Both the position numbers and the translations under genes were made by a program. This document shows positions 45,031 through 54,760 of a DNA stretch of 64,000 nucleotides, piece by piece; within the stretch, counting starts at the first letter, position 1, and each line of letters begins with the position of its first letter. Source of the DNA: Phycisphaerales bacterium (GTDB taxonomy: Bacteria; Planctomycetota; Phycisphaerae; Phycisphaerales; UBA1924); the NCBI GenBank assembly GCA_020846975.1, contig JADLCX010000038.1:1-64000 (forward strand). Direction: 5' to 3'. The notes beneath the pieces were generated by a model. That model made no database searches, was not told the origin of the DNA, and was given only the letters and a program-made list of their open reading frames with translations.

Positions 45031-45642
45031 CTAGCGGCGTCGCCGCCGCGCGGCAAGCCCGAGCAGCCCGATCGCCGCCGCGCCCGCTCCCGGCGCGGGA
45101 ATCCGCGCCGTATCCGCCGCGGCCTGGCCGAAGAAGTTGCCGTTGTTGAAGTTGCTGTTGAACGTCCCGTTGAACCCGCCGCCCAGGAACAGGATCGTGC
45201 CCATCGACGGCCCGAACGCCGCCGCCTGCGAGCCGCCCGTCACGCTCCCCGTAAACTCGAAGATCTGCGTCAGCGGCGAGCTGCTGAACCCGAACGAGGT
45301 CAGGTTCGCGGTCAGCAGCGGCGCGCCGGCGCCCAGCGCGGGGATCGTGCCCCCGATCGTCAGCGTGCCGCCCACCAGCGAGCCCGCCGAGTTGACGCTC
45401 GCCGTCAGCGTGAACGTCCCCGCCGTAATCGCGTGATCGGGCGGGTTCACCCCGTCGAAGTCGATCGCGATCGCCGTGCCCGTCGCCTGCAACACATCCG
45501 TCGTGGCGTTGTACGTCACGGAGATGAATCCGGACGTGATGTCCGGGCGCGCCAGGTTCAGATTCAGCGGCGCGGCCAGAGCGGGCGCCGAAACCGAGGT
45601 CAACAACGCGAGCGCGCTCAGCGCGCCAAATGAACGAACCAT
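45031..45642 (-). CDS. Small secreted protein with PEP-CTERM-like (PAPG) sorting signal
   Basis: 203 residues. Signal peptide (MVRSFGALSALALLTSVSAPALA), a low-complexity beta-rich body (ITAGTFTLTASVNSAGSLVGGTLTIGG), and a C-terminal tripartite signal: IPAPG, a hydrophobic helix (AGAAAIGLLGLAA) and RRRRR. Such signals are recognised by exosortases in Gram-negative bacteria and route proteins to the surface or matrix. No exosortase was seen in the window. The ribosome site GGAAGGGAGAG precedes the ATG. Confidence 0.75.
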   Translation of the reverse strand: MVRSFGALSALALLTSVSAPALAAPLNLNLARPDITSGFISVTYNATTDVLQATGTAIAIDFDGVNPPDHAITAGTFTLTASVNSAGSLVGGTLTIGGTIPALGAGAPLLTANLTSFGFSSSPLTQIFEFTGSVTGGSQAAAFGPSMGTILFLGGGFNGTFNSNFNNGNFFGQAAADTARIPAPGAGAAAIGLLGLAARRRRR

Positions 45643-45730
45643 GAACTCTCTCCCTTCCTGGGCCTCCCCCCGTCGGCGCCCGCGCGCCGGACCGGATCAG
45701 CCGTCGAACGTACCGCCCGCGACGGTTGCG

Positions 45731-45777
45731 GCAACTTTTCCGGTTGTGAGGACGGGCAAGTTCCGGTTACGCGGACG
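45731..45777. repeat. Pair of 25-bp-spaced direct repeats
   Basis: GCAACTTTTCCGGTTGTGAG followed by GACGG (45731-45755) is repeated as GCAAGTTCCGGTTACGCGGA followed by CG (45756-45777), sharing the core TTCCGGTT. They lie in the divergent promoter region of the PEP-CTERM-like gene and miaA, so they may be a regulator site. Confidence 0.4.
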
Positions 45778-45845
45778 TTGCGCGCGTCCGATACCACGCC
45801 CGCGCCGTGCGTGCGTCCGAGAACACCGCGTACGCTCGTAGGCCC

Positions 45846-46850
45846 ATGCTCCCCCCGCTCACCCCCGTCATCGCCGGCCCCACCGCCGGGGGAAAGTCCG
45901 CCCTCGCCGTCGAGCTCGCGCTCGCGCTGCGTGACCGCCGCGGCATCCCCGCCGAGATCATCACCGCCGATGCGTTCCAGGTCTACACCGGCCTCGACAT
46001 CGGCACCGCCAAGCCCACCATCGAGGACCGCCGCGGCATCCCCCACCACCTCATCGACATCGTCGCCTTCGGTACGTCGGCTCTCCGAGCCGACAACCCC
46101 GACCGCGCAAACGCCCTCTTCACAGTCAACCACTGGCTGCAACTCGCGACCGCGAAGATCGCCGACCTCCGAACCCGCAACACCCTCCCCATCGTCGTCG
46201 GCGGCACGCACCTCTACATCAAGGCCCTGCTCGACGGCCTCTTCGACGGCCCCGAGCCCGATCCCGCTCTCCGCGATCAACTCGCCGCGATGGACCCCGC
46301 CGCGCGACGCGCCGAACTCGAACGCATCGACCCCGCCGCCGCCGCACGCATCCACCCCAACGATGCCCGACGCGCCATCCGCGCCATCGAGGTCTTCCGC
46401 CTCACCGGAAAGCCCATCTCCGCGCACCAGACGCAGTGGGATTCAGGCTCCGCACCACCCCCGCGCTCGCCCTTCCTGCTCACCATCCTCGACTGGGAAA
46501 CCGAACCCCTCAACCACCGGATCAACGCCCGCATCCGCGAGATGATGACCCGCGGCCTGCTCGACGAGGTTCGGCAACTCAATCGCGCGGGCTCGTTCAC
46601 ATCCCAATCCTCAGAGGCGCTGGGGTACAAGCAACTCCTGCCCATCGTCCGCGGCCCGTGGCCTCCCGCCCCCGCGGCCCTCGACGACGCCGTCGAACGC
46701 ATCAAGATCGAAACCCGCCGCTTCGCCAAGAACCAACGCACCTGGCTCCGGCGTCTCCGAACCACCCCCAGCAGCCTCGTCCTGCCTTGCCCGATGGCGT
46801 CCCCGTTAGAGGGGGTCGAGGCGATCCTGCGCAGAATCAGCGTCGCTTAG
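45846..46850 (+). CDS. miaA: tRNA dimethylallyltransferase
   Basis: 334 residues from ATG 45846. MiaA isopentenylates A37 of tRNAs reading UNN codons. P-loop GPTAGGKS, then TADAFQVYTGLDIGTAKPT, HHLIDIV, VVGGTHLYIKALL, and the later SEALGYKQLLPIV and ETRRFAKNQRTWLRR are all MiaA hallmarks. The usual DSMQVY is DAFQVY here. It lies upstream of topA but with its own intergenic promoter region between them. Confidence 0.95.
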   Translation: MLPPLTPVIAGPTAGGKSALAVELALALRDRRGIPAEIITADAFQVYTGLDIGTAKPTIEDRRGIPHHLIDIVAFGTSALRADNPDRANALFTVNHWLQLATAKIADLRTRNTLPIVVGGTHLYIKALLDGLFDGPEPDPALRDQLAAMDPAARRAELERIDPAAAARIHPNDARRAIRAIEVFRLTGKPISAHQTQWDSGSAPPPRSPFLLTILDWETEPLNHRINARIREMMTRGLLDEVRQLNRAGSFTSQSSEALGYKQLLPIVRGPWPPAPAALDDAVERIKIETRRFAKNQRTWLRRLRTTPSSLVLPCPMASPLEGVEAILRRISVA

Positions 46851-46891
46851 CATCCAGAGCTCTCCCTTGTTTGGGGGAAAACATCCGCCCA

Positions 46892-46933
46892 AAAGCCAAA
46901 TATTTTGGCTTTGTTCGGTATTCGTGGTACACT
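46892..46933 (+). promoter_or_regulatory. topA promoter overlapping a 9-bp palindrome
   Basis: AAAGCCAAA (46892-46900) and TTTGGCTTT (46904-46912) form a perfect inverted repeat. Its right arm contains the -35 TTGGCT (46905-46910), followed after 17 bp by TACACT (46928-46933). A repressor at the palindrome would block the promoter. Confidence 0.45.
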
Positions 46934-46949
46934 TCGGTCGAGCCTTTCC

Positions 46950-46979
46950 TTGACAACCGTCGTATGGCCCTCGTAACAA
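46950..46979 (+). promoter_or_regulatory. Second candidate topA promoter
   Basis: TTGACA (46950-46955) and TAACAA (46974-46979) are 18 bp apart. The -35 is perfect and the -10 poor. It lies about 100 bp before topA. Confidence 0.3.
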
Positions 46980-47081
46980 CCTGTCGGTTTACTCTCGGAC
47001 CTTTCTCAGCCCAGCCCGATTCCCGACCGATCTGGGTGATTCTGTTCCCATCCATCCCGCCGCTTGAATCAGCGACCGCCC

Positions 47082-49922
47082 ATGGCCAAATCGACCCGCC
47101 AACCCCGCAAGCGAACCGCCCCACCCCCCACCGCCGACGCGCCCTTCGAGTCCGGCGAAGGTGGCGGCACCGCCACCGCCGCGCCGCCCAAGGCCGCAGG
47201 AGGGGGGCGGGGCAGGAAGCCCGCCGGGGGCAAGGGCCGTTTCGTGCGCGAGGATCGGGGCATCGGCATCGCTCCCACCGCCGTGGCTGGCAAGCAACTC
47301 GTGATCGTCGAGTCGCCCAGCAAGGCCAAGACCATCAATAAGTACCTGGGCTCGGAGTACGTCGTTCTCGCCAGCGTTGGCCACGTCCGAGACCTGCCCA
47401 GCAAGGCTCCCAAGGGCGACAAGTCGCCCGTCCCGGGCGTCGATCTCAAGCACGACTTCCGGCCGCACTACGAGGTGCTCCCCGGGAAGACCCGCACCAT
47501 CAGCGAACTCAAGAAGGCCGCCAAGCACGCCGCGCAGGTCTGGTTCGCCACCGACTTGGATCGAGAGGGCGAGGCCATCGCCTGGCACCTGGCCGAGGAA
47601 CTGGACATCAAGCCCGATGTCGCCAAGCGCGTCATGTTCGCCGCGATCACCCGCGACGAGATCAAGCGCGCCTTCGGCAACCCCCACCCGATCAACATGG
47701 ACCGCGTCAACGCCCAGCAGGCGCGGCGCATCCTCGACCGCGTCGTCGGCTACCAGGTCTCGCCCCTGCTCTGGAAGAAGGTCGCCCGCGGCCTGAGCGC
47801 GGGCCGCGTGCAGAGCGTGGCCGTGCGACTCGTCGTGGAGCGCGAACGCGAGATCCGCAACTTCATCCCCGACGAGTTCTGGGAGATCGACGGCCTCTTC
47901 GCCGTGAACGAACCCGACGCCCGAAGGCTCGGCCCCGAGTGGACGCGCCTCCTCGCGCAGCGCGACGACAAGGGCAATCCCCCCACCCAGAAGGCCCAAC
48001 TCGCCTGGCTCGGCGAGCACGGCGCGATCCGCGCCGAACTCGTCGAGATCGCCGGCGAGAAACTCGAAATCCGCGGCAAGAACGGCGAGACCAGCGACCG
48101 TTTCGCCAAGCGTGCCGCCGAAGTCGCCCGCCTCGCCGGACTGGCCGGCGTCAAGACCGATCTTCGCGAGGTTGCCGAAGCCAAGGGCCCCGCGAAGTTC
48201 GTTCGCACCATCACGGGCACAGTCGACCCGGCGACGCCCTACGCGATCAAGTCGATCGAGACCAAGCGCACCAGCATCCGCCCCTCGGCGCCGTTCATCA
48301 CCAGCACCATGCAGCAGGCCGCGAGCACGCGCCTGGGCTTCGGCGCCCAGCGCACCATGCGCGCCGCGCAGCAGCTCTACGAGGGTGTCGATATCCCCGG
48401 CGAGGGCCCCGTCGGCCTCATCACCTACATGCGTACCGACTCGACGCACCTCTCCGGCCAGGCCATCGAGATGGCCCGCGAATACGTGCGCAGGCAGTTC
48501 GGCGAGAAATACCTGCCCGAGAAGCCCAACTTCTTCACCAGCAGCAACAAGGACGCGCAGGAGGCCCACGAGGCCATCCGTCCCACCAGCCTCGACCACC
48601 CGCCGAGCAAGCTCAAGAACATCCTCAAGCCCGATCAGTTCAGGCTCTACCAGATCATCTGGGAGCGCTTCGTCGCCTGCCAGATGGCGCACGCGCAGTG
48701 GGATGTCGCCACTGTCCTCATCGAGGGCGGGACCGACATGGCCCGGCCCTGCACCTTCAAGGCTACCGGCCGCACGCTCGTGTTCGACGGCTTCTACAAG
48801 GCCACCGGCGTCCCTCCCGCGGCCGATACGGCCACGCTCCCCAAACTCGCCGAGAGACAGCGCGTCCACCCCTTCGCGCTGCAGGCCGATCAGAAGTTCA
48901 CCTCGCCCCCTTCGCGATACAGCGAGGCCTCGCTCATCAAGACCCTCGAATCCGAGGGGATCGGCCGCCCGTCCACCTACGCCTCGATCATCCAGGTTAT
49001 CCAGGACCGCAAGTACGTCGAGCAGATCGACCGCCGGTTCTATTCCACCGACCTCGGCGAGGTCGTCACTGACAAACTGGTCGAGGGCTTCCCCAAGATC
49101 ATGGATATCGGTTACACCCGCGACATGGAGGGCGAGCTCGACAAGGTCGAGGACGACCACCTCGACTGGATCGACATGCTGCGCCGCTTCTACGGCCCGT
49201 TCAGCAAGGCCCTGGACGAAGCCCACGACAGCATGACCCACGCCAAGGCCGAGACCACGCCCGCGCCCAAGGAGTACCGCTGCTCCGAGTGCGGCAGCGA
49301 CCTGGTCTACCGCTTCGGCAAGAACGGCCGCTTCCTGTCGTGCTCCAACTTCCCCGACTGCAAGTACGCATGCCCCGTCGACCGGGAGGGCAGGCCGCGC
49401 CCGGCCGAGCACGTCAACGTCGCCTGCGTGAAGTGCGGCGGCCCCATGATCAAGCGCACCGGCCGCTTCGGCCCCTTCCTCGGCTGCGCCCGCTACGGCG
49501 ACGACAAGAACCCCTGCGACGGGATCCTCAACATCGACGCCAAGGGCCACGTCGTCGCGCCCAGCCAGCCCCCCCTGCTCACCGACCTGCCCTGCCCCAA
49601 GTGCCAGAGCGCGATGAACCTGCGCAACGGCATCAGGGGGCCCTGGCTGGGGTGCAGCAAGTTCCCCAAGTGTCGCGGGCGCGGCAAGTACGCCGAGGTG
49701 CCCGAAGCCGTGCGGACCAAACTCGAGGCCGCGCTCGCGGCCCACGACAAGGCCAACCCCGTGCCGATCGTCAACACGCTCGACGGCAAGCCGCTGACCG
49801 ACAGCAAGGGCAAGCCGCTCCCCGAAGCCCCGCGCGTGGACGGCCTGACCGAGGGCGAGGCGATCAACGGCCGCGCCCGGGAGAGCGAAGAGCGAGACGA
49901 TTCCTTCGAGAGCGCGGCCTGA
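47082..49922 (+). CDS. topA: DNA topoisomerase I
   Basis: 946 residues. Type IA topoisomerase that relaxes negative supercoils. An N-terminal basic/Pro-rich extension of about 75 residues precedes the TOPRIM domain (LVIVESPSKAKTINKYLG; DLDREGEAIAWHL). The active-site tyrosine is Y449 in ITYMRTDSTHL. The catalytic core continues with SEASLIKTLESEGIGRPSTYA. Three C-terminal four-Cys zinc ribbons (CSECGSD, CVKCGGP and CPKCQSA) follow, then a short charged tail. Length fits bacterial topA with three ribbons. Confidence 0.97.
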   Translation: MAKSTRQPRKRTAPPPTADAPFESGEGGGTATAAPPKAAGGGRGRKPAGGKGRFVREDRGIGIAPTAVAGKQLVIVESPSKAKTINKYLGSEYVVLASVGHVRDLPSKAPKGDKSPVPGVDLKHDFRPHYEVLPGKTRTISELKKAAKHAAQVWFATDLDREGEAIAWHLAEELDIKPDVAKRVMFAAITRDEIKRAFGNPHPINMDRVNAQQARRILDRVVGYQVSPLLWKKVARGLSAGRVQSVAVRLVVEREREIRNFIPDEFWEIDGLFAVNEPDARRLGPEWTRLLAQRDDKGNPPTQKAQLAWLGEHGAIRAELVEIAGEKLEIRGKNGETSDRFAKRAAEVARLAGLAGVKTDLREVAEAKGPAKFVRTITGTVDPATPYAIKSIETKRTSIRPSAPFITSTMQQAASTRLGFGAQRTMRAAQQLYEGVDIPGEGPVGLITYMRTDSTHLSGQAIEMAREYVRRQFGEKYLPEKPNFFTSSNKDAQEAHEAIRPTSLDHPPSKLKNILKPDQFRLYQIIWERFVACQMAHAQWDVATVLIEGGTDMARPCTFKATGRTLVFDGFYKATGVPPAADTATLPKLAERQRVHPFALQADQKFTSPPSRYSEASLIKTLESEGIGRPSTYASIIQVIQDRKYVEQIDRRFYSTDLGEVVTDKLVEGFPKIMDIGYTRDMEGELDKVEDDHLDWIDMLRRFYGPFSKALDEAHDSMTHAKAETTPAPKEYRCSECGSDLVYRFGKNGRFLSCSNFPDCKYACPVDREGRPRPAEHVNVACVKCGGPMIKRTGRFGPFLGCARYGDDKNPCDGILNIDAKGHVVAPSQPPLLTDLPCPKCQSAMNLRNGIRGPWLGCSKFPKCRGRGKYAEVPEAVRTKLEAALAAHDKANPVPIVNTLDGKPLTDSKGKPLPEAPRVDGLTEGEAINGRARESEERDDSFESAA

Positions 49923-49936
49923 CGTAGAGTGCGCCG

Positions 49937-51130
49937 ATGATCCGCCTGGCCATCCAGATGCTCATTGGCGACACGACCAAGTGGCTGGGTGTCGTGCTCG
50001 GCGTGCTGTTCTGCACATTCCTCACCACGCACATGCTCTCGATGTTCGCGGGGATGATGGAGCGTTCGTTCGCGCTCATCGGCGACATCCCGCAGGCCGA
50101 CATCTGGGTCATGGACCCGGCGGTCGAGTACGTGGACGAGCCCGCGGGGCTCTCCTCCACCGCGCTGGACCGCACGCGCTCCGTGCCGGGCGTGAAGTGG
50201 GCGGTCCCGCTCTACACCGGCTCGCTGCGGGCGCGCCTGCCCAGCGGCCAGTTCCGCAACGTGCTGGTCATCGGCATCGACGACGCCACGCTCATCGGCG
50301 CGCCCGAGCGCGTCATCCAGGGCCACATCTCCGACCTGCGCAACGCCGAGACCGTGATCGTCGACGCCGCCGGAGCCCGGACGCTGCTGCGCATGCCGAT
50401 CGAGCCGCCGCGACGGCGAGCGGGCTGGAACATCCCGGACCTGTCCCTTCCTTCCCGCCCGCTGCGCGTGGGCGACGATCTGCTGGTCAACGACCACCGG
50501 CTCGTGGTGTCGGGCCTTGCCGAACTCGGGGCGAGATTCCTTTCCAAGCCGATCCTCTACGTGCCCTACTCGCGCGCGCTGCGGATCGCGCCGCCCGAGC
50601 GCAACCTGCTCTCGTTCGTGCTCGTCAAGGCCGCGCCGGGCGAGAACCGGCAGGCGCTCGCCGACCGGATCGTCCGTTCGACGGGCCTGCGGGCCCGCAC
50701 GCGCACCGCGTTCCAGGAGGACACGTTCTGGTACTACGTCCGCACGACCGGCGTTGTCGGACGCATCGCGTTCATGGTCGGCCTGGCGATGATCGTCGGC
50801 GCCCTGATCAGCGGCCTGTTGCTGTACCTGTTCACCTCCGACAACCTCCGCTACTACGCCACGCTCAAGGCCCTGGGCACGACCGACCGGACCGTCGTGA
50901 AGATGGTGATGGCCCAGGCCGCGGTCTGCGGCGTGGTCGGATACGGCATGGGCGTGGGCATCTCGGTCCTGCTGGCGAGGCTGATGGGCTCGCACACCAT
51001 GCCCTACCTGCTCATGTGGTACACCCTGTCGTTCACCGCGATCGTCGTGCTGGTCGTCTGCACGCTCTCGGCCCTCCTCAGCGCCCGCAGTGTCGTGCGC
51101 CTGGAGCCGGGGATGGTGTTCCGTGCCTGA
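49937..51130 (+). CDS. FtsX-like ABC transporter permease
   Basis: 397 residues. Four predicted transmembrane helices: near residues 16-36 (WLGVVLGVLFCTFLTTHML) and three at the C-terminus (IAFMVGLAMIVGALISGLLLYLF, AQAAVCGVVGYGMGVGISVLL, YTLSFTAIVVLVVCTLSALL). The large periplasmic loop (about 45-255) is the MacB-like domain, and the end ARSVVRLEPGMVFRA is typical of MacB/DevC permeases. It starts 15 bp after topA. The partner ATPase and membrane fusion protein are not nearby, so its substrate is unknown. Confidence 0.85.
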   Translation: MIRLAIQMLIGDTTKWLGVVLGVLFCTFLTTHMLSMFAGMMERSFALIGDIPQADIWVMDPAVEYVDEPAGLSSTALDRTRSVPGVKWAVPLYTGSLRARLPSGQFRNVLVIGIDDATLIGAPERVIQGHISDLRNAETVIVDAAGARTLLRMPIEPPRRRAGWNIPDLSLPSRPLRVGDDLLVNDHRLVVSGLAELGARFLSKPILYVPYSRALRIAPPERNLLSFVLVKAAPGENRQALADRIVRSTGLRARTRTAFQEDTFWYYVRTTGVVGRIAFMVGLAMIVGALISGLLLYLFTSDNLRYYATLKALGTTDRTVVKMVMAQAAVCGVVGYGMGVGISVLLARLMGSHTMPYLLMWYTLSFTAIVVLVVCTLSALLSARSVVRLEPGMVFRA

Positions 51131-51238
51131 TCGGAACCTCGGCGGGTGTTCGACGGTCGATAACGCGCCGTCCCAGAGCGCGGAGCCGGGACCGTCCGCA
51201 CCACTTCTCCGTCGCGTCCTTCCGCAAGCCCGTGGACG

Positions 51239-51267
51239 TTGGCCCGGGTTTCCGGCCGCGGCATAGT
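51239..51267 (+). promoter_or_regulatory. Candidate promoter for the SGNH esterase gene
   Basis: TTGGCC (51239-51244) and CATAGT (51262-51267) are 17 bp apart, 14 bp before the start codon at 51281. Confidence 0.3.
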
Positions 51268-51280
51268 GTGAGTCCAAGCC

Positions 51281-52831
51281 ATGCCCCAAGCGCTCTCCCC
51301 CGCTCCAAGGTTCGCCGCGATCACCCTGCTCGCCGCCGCGTGCGGCGTCTCCTCCGCGGGAGCGCAGGCCCCGACGCTCCTGGACCCCGATCGCGCGGCG
51401 GTGGTCGCCCCCGAGGTCGCCCGCCGGTTCGTGCATCTGGCGGACAAGCGCCGCGTGGACCTGGCGATCATCGGCGACAGCAACGTGCGCAACGCGCGGG
51501 TCTCGGGGCACGAGGACGGGATGCTCCGGGCGTTCGCCGCGAGGTTCGGCTGCTACGCGACGCGGGTCGAGCCCGCCGCGGGACAGGGCGGGTGGGGCGG
51601 CCCCCTGACCGGGTGCAGTTCTTCGCAGGCCCCGCCGTTCGTGGGCGATGCCTTCCCGCGCCCGATGTCGTCGTACCCGTTTCCCGATATCTCCTTCCCC
51701 ACGGGCGGCGCGTACCTGCCGCCGGGCATCACCGCTCCCGATAGTTACAACTACGGGCTTGGTCTCACCGCGGAGCACCCGCTTGGGTTCGAGGGCCGGC
51801 TCCGCTACCACCTGACGCACCACACCTTCCGCACGCCCAGCAACGGGCGCATCAACCTCTCGGTCCGCGAGGTCTATCCGGCCGACCCGTCGCACAACCA
51901 CGCCTTCGTGCCGGACATCAGCACCGCCGAAGCCCAGCCGGGCCTGCGCGATCTCGCGGTCGAGGTGCCCGCGGCGGCCCGGCCCGAGAGCGGGATCATG
52001 TTCTGCTTCACCGACTACGGCAACCGGCGCGGCGTGCGGGGGCCGTTCTTCGCGCTCTGGCATCGGGTCGAGAACGCGGACACGGCCGCGGGCATCGCGT
52101 ACTCGTCGCTGCTCTACCAGGGCGGGCGCACGGCCCGCGCGGCGTGCGAATCGCTGCTCGGCGTGGGCGCCGGCGGCGCGCCGCTCCAGGAGTGGCTCCG
52201 CCAGGCGACGCGGCTCCAGGGCGTCGATCGCGCGGGCGCGGTGATGCTCTTTCAGATCATCCACGGCGGCAACGACAGCCTCGACGGCGCCCCGAGCCTC
52301 GGGCCGATCGGCGGGCTTCCCTCCAACTCCGCCGAGGGGTACAAGGACAACCTGCAGGGGATCATCAACCTGCTGGGCCAGGCGTGGGCGATCGGCGGGT
52401 ACGACCCCGACAACCTCTTCTTCCTGATCGGCCCCTACCACCCGCGCGACGAGCGGCTCGCGACTAATCAGGCCGCGGAGCGGGTCGCGTCGGAACTCTG
52501 CGCCGAGAACCCGAACACGATGGCGATCCGCGGCACGATGCTCTCGAACGAGACCGAGTTCCGCGCCAACCACTGGTACACCGACGACATCGACCTGGCG
52601 CACCTCTCCGTGGACGGGTTCCGCGCCTGGGGGCGGGGCGCGGTGCTGGCGTTGCAGCGGGCGGCGTGCCCGGCGGATGTCAACGACAGCCGGTCGTGCA
52701 CCGTTGAAGACCTCTTCGGTTTCCTGATCGGGTTCTTCGGCGAGCAGCAAGTCGGCGACTTCGACCGCAACGGCGAGTGGACGATCGAAGACGTGTTCGA
52801 GTTCCTGAGCGCGTACTTCCGAGGCTGTTAG
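51281..52831 (+). CDS. Secreted SGNH-like hydrolase with dockerin-like tag
   Basis: 516 residues. Signal peptide (FAAITLLAAACGVSSAGA) followed by LAIIGDSNVRN, block I with nucleophile Ser67. A block III-type Asn is N331 in HGGNDS, and the catalytic DxxH is D438/H441 in DLAHLSVDG. These match SGNH/GDSL esterases such as carbohydrate acetylesterases, though block II was not clearly placed. Two dockerin-like units end the protein (DVNDSRSCTVEDLFGFL and DFDRNGEWTIEDVFEFL, ending AYFRGC). It could deacetylate polysaccharides outside the cell. Confidence 0.72.
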   Translation: MPQALSPAPRFAAITLLAAACGVSSAGAQAPTLLDPDRAAVVAPEVARRFVHLADKRRVDLAIIGDSNVRNARVSGHEDGMLRAFAARFGCYATRVEPAAGQGGWGGPLTGCSSSQAPPFVGDAFPRPMSSYPFPDISFPTGGAYLPPGITAPDSYNYGLGLTAEHPLGFEGRLRYHLTHHTFRTPSNGRINLSVREVYPADPSHNHAFVPDISTAEAQPGLRDLAVEVPAAARPESGIMFCFTDYGNRRGVRGPFFALWHRVENADTAAGIAYSSLLYQGGRTARAACESLLGVGAGGAPLQEWLRQATRLQGVDRAGAVMLFQIIHGGNDSLDGAPSLGPIGGLPSNSAEGYKDNLQGIINLLGQAWAIGGYDPDNLFFLIGPYHPRDERLATNQAAERVASELCAENPNTMAIRGTMLSNETEFRANHWYTDDIDLAHLSVDGFRAWGRGAVLALQRAACPADVNDSRSCTVEDLFGFLIGFFGEQQVGDFDRNGEWTIEDVFEFLSAYFRGC

Positions 52832-52839
52832 CGCCGCGC

Positions 52840-53700
52840 CTATCGCGCCGTGACACCCGCCGCGCGGAGGAAGCTCTCGGCACGCTCGAAGAACCCGTCC
52901 TGGTTCACGGGCAGGTCGTTGTGCCCGGCGGCGATCTCCAGGAGCGTCGCGGAGGGCACCAGTTCCTTGAGTCGTGTTGCGTGCTCGAACGGGATGATCT
53001 CGTCGGCGCGGCTGGCGACGATCAGCACCCTCATCCCCGCCGCGGCGAGCGGCGGCAGGGCTCGATCGGTCCGGAACGGGTTCTTCACCAGCGCGGGCGG
53101 AGCGCCATAGCCCGAGGCGAAGGCGACCACGCTCGTGAACGGCGCTTCGAGGATGAGCGCCGCGGGCGTGCGGTGCACCGCGACCTGTGTCGCGACCGCG
53201 GCGCCGAGGCTGTGGCCGACATAGACCAGCCTGTCGCGATCGACATCCGGTTGCGCGATGAGCCGGTCGATGAACTTCACCGAGTCCGAGACGATCCACT
53301 TCTCGCTGGGCGATGCCGAGGGTGTCGATCGACCGTACCCGCGGTACTCGACCACGAGCGTGCTCATGTCGAACCGCCGGAAGAAGTCCACATAGTCCAT
53401 CTGGTAGTCGATCAGATCGCCGTTGCCGTGGAACACGACGGCGCACGACTTGCGGCCCGGACCCGGCGCAGCGCAGTACCAGCCCTCGACGCGCACACCG
53501 TCTTCGGCGGTGATCCAGACCCGCTCGAAGCCCGTGCGGTTGGGAAGGCGCTCCGTGCTCGGTTGCGGCCGGGGAAAGAGCAGCGTGTCCTGCACGAAGT
53601 ACAGCACCGCGCACCAGCCCAAGTAGGCCAGGCCGAGCACGGCCAGCAGGCGCAGCCACCAAGGGCGTCGGCGTCTGGGCGATGATCCCGGGTCGGCCAT
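52840..53700 (-). CDS. Membrane-anchored alpha/beta hydrolase
   Basis: 286 residues from ATG 53700. A single N-terminal helix (WLRLLAVLGLAYLGWCAVLYFVQ) anchors it. The catalytic core shows FHGNGDLIDYQ (oxyanion region), nucleophile in VGHSLGAAVA, acid in VASRADEIIPF and histidine in IAAGHNDLP. It resembles ABHD13/BEM46-like serine hydrolases. Its start is 53 bp from the divergent ubiA start, and its end meets the SGNH gene with 8 bp between. The natural substrate is unknown. Confidence 0.86.
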   Translation of the reverse strand: MADPGSSPRRRRPWWLRLLAVLGLAYLGWCAVLYFVQDTLLFPRPQPSTERLPNRTGFERVWITAEDGVRVEGWYCAAPGPGRKSCAVVFHGNGDLIDYQMDYVDFFRRFDMSTLVVEYRGYGRSTPSASPSEKWIVSDSVKFIDRLIAQPDVDRDRLVYVGHSLGAAVATQVAVHRTPAALILEAPFTSVVAFASGYGAPPALVKNPFRTDRALPPLAAAGMRVLIVASRADEIIPFEHATRLKELVPSATLLEIAAGHNDLPVNQDGFFERAESFLRAAGVTAR

Positions 53701-53752
53701 GCCGCGAGTATACCAGCAAGATGTTTCCCGGCCGCAACCTACAGTCTCGCCG

Positions 53753-54760
53753 ATGTCGGCCCTGGCTTCGCAACAACCGCCTTCCCTGCTCGGCAAGCTC
53801 GCGCTCGCGGCCCGAGACATCAAGCTGGCGCACTCGGTGTTCGCGCTGCCGTTCGCGCTGCTCGCGGCGTTCATGGCGCGACCGACCGGGGGTGGGGGCG
53901 AGCTCCTTGAGTTCTCTCCGTTTTCCGTGACGCCGCAGCGCATCAACGAGTGGGCCGGGTTCAATCCGGCCGGAGCCTGGACGCGGTTTGCCGGCCAGCT
54001 CGCGCTGGTGCTGGTGTGCATGGTCGCGGCCCGGACGTGGGCGATGATGGTCAACCGGCTCGCGGACCGCACGATCGACGCGGCCAACCCGCGCACCATC
54101 CGCCGCGCGGTCGCCAGCGGCGTGCTGCCGGTCCGCGATGCCCGATTGATCACCGCGGGCGCGGCCGCGCTGTTCATCGCGGCGTGCGGGCTGTTCGCGG
54201 CGTTCTACGGGAACATCTGGCCGCTGGCACTCTCGGGCCCGGTACTCGGATGGATCGCGCTGTATTCGTACACCAAGCGGTTCACCTGGATGTGCCACCT
54301 GTTCCTCGGCGGCGCGCTGGCGGTCTCGCCGATCGCCGCGGCGATCGCCATCGATCCGGAAGCGCTCGTGCGCGTGCCCGCGCTCTACCTGCTGGCCGGG
54401 TTCGTGCTTCTGTGGGTCGCGGGGTTCGATGTGATCTACGCGCTCCAGGACCTGGAGTTCGACCGCGGCGCGGGGCTGCACAGCATCCCGCAGCGGCTGG
54501 GTTCGGGCGGCGCGATCGTGGTCAGCCGGCTGCTGCACGCGGCCGCGGCCGCGCTCCTGCTGTCGGCGTGGCGGGCCGAGCCGAGGTTCGGGGCGATCTT
54601 CGGCGCGGCGTGCGTGCTGGCCGCCGGGCTGCTGGTCGCCGAGCACGTCATCCTCGCCCGCCGCGGAAAGGCCGGGCTCGACATGGCGTTCTTCACCGTG
54701 AACGGCGTGGTTTCGTGCGTGATCGGCGCGGCGGGGATCGTGGATGTTCTGGCGGGCTGA
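53753..54760 (+). CDS. ubiA: UbiA-family prenyltransferase
   Basis: 335 residues; start chosen at ATG 53753. It has eight to nine hydrophobic helices. The first Asp-rich motif is NRLADRTID (usual NDxxDxxxD) with FALPFALLAAFM before it, and the second is YALQDLEFD. UbiA enzymes prenylate aromatic acids in the membrane. With mqnA present, a role in the futalosine menaquinone pathway (MqnP-like) is more likely than ubiquinone synthesis, but this is inference. Confidence 0.88.
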   Translation: MSALASQQPPSLLGKLALAARDIKLAHSVFALPFALLAAFMARPTGGGGELLEFSPFSVTPQRINEWAGFNPAGAWTRFAGQLALVLVCMVAARTWAMMVNRLADRTIDAANPRTIRRAVASGVLPVRDARLITAGAAALFIAACGLFAAFYGNIWPLALSGPVLGWIALYSYTKRFTWMCHLFLGGALAVSPIAAAIAIDPEALVRVPALYLLAGFVLLWVAGFDVIYALQDLEFDRGAGLHSIPQRLGSGGAIVVSRLLHAAAAALLLSAWRAEPRFGAIFGAACVLAAGLLVAEHVILARRGKAGLDMAFFTVNGVVSCVIGAAGIVDVLAG

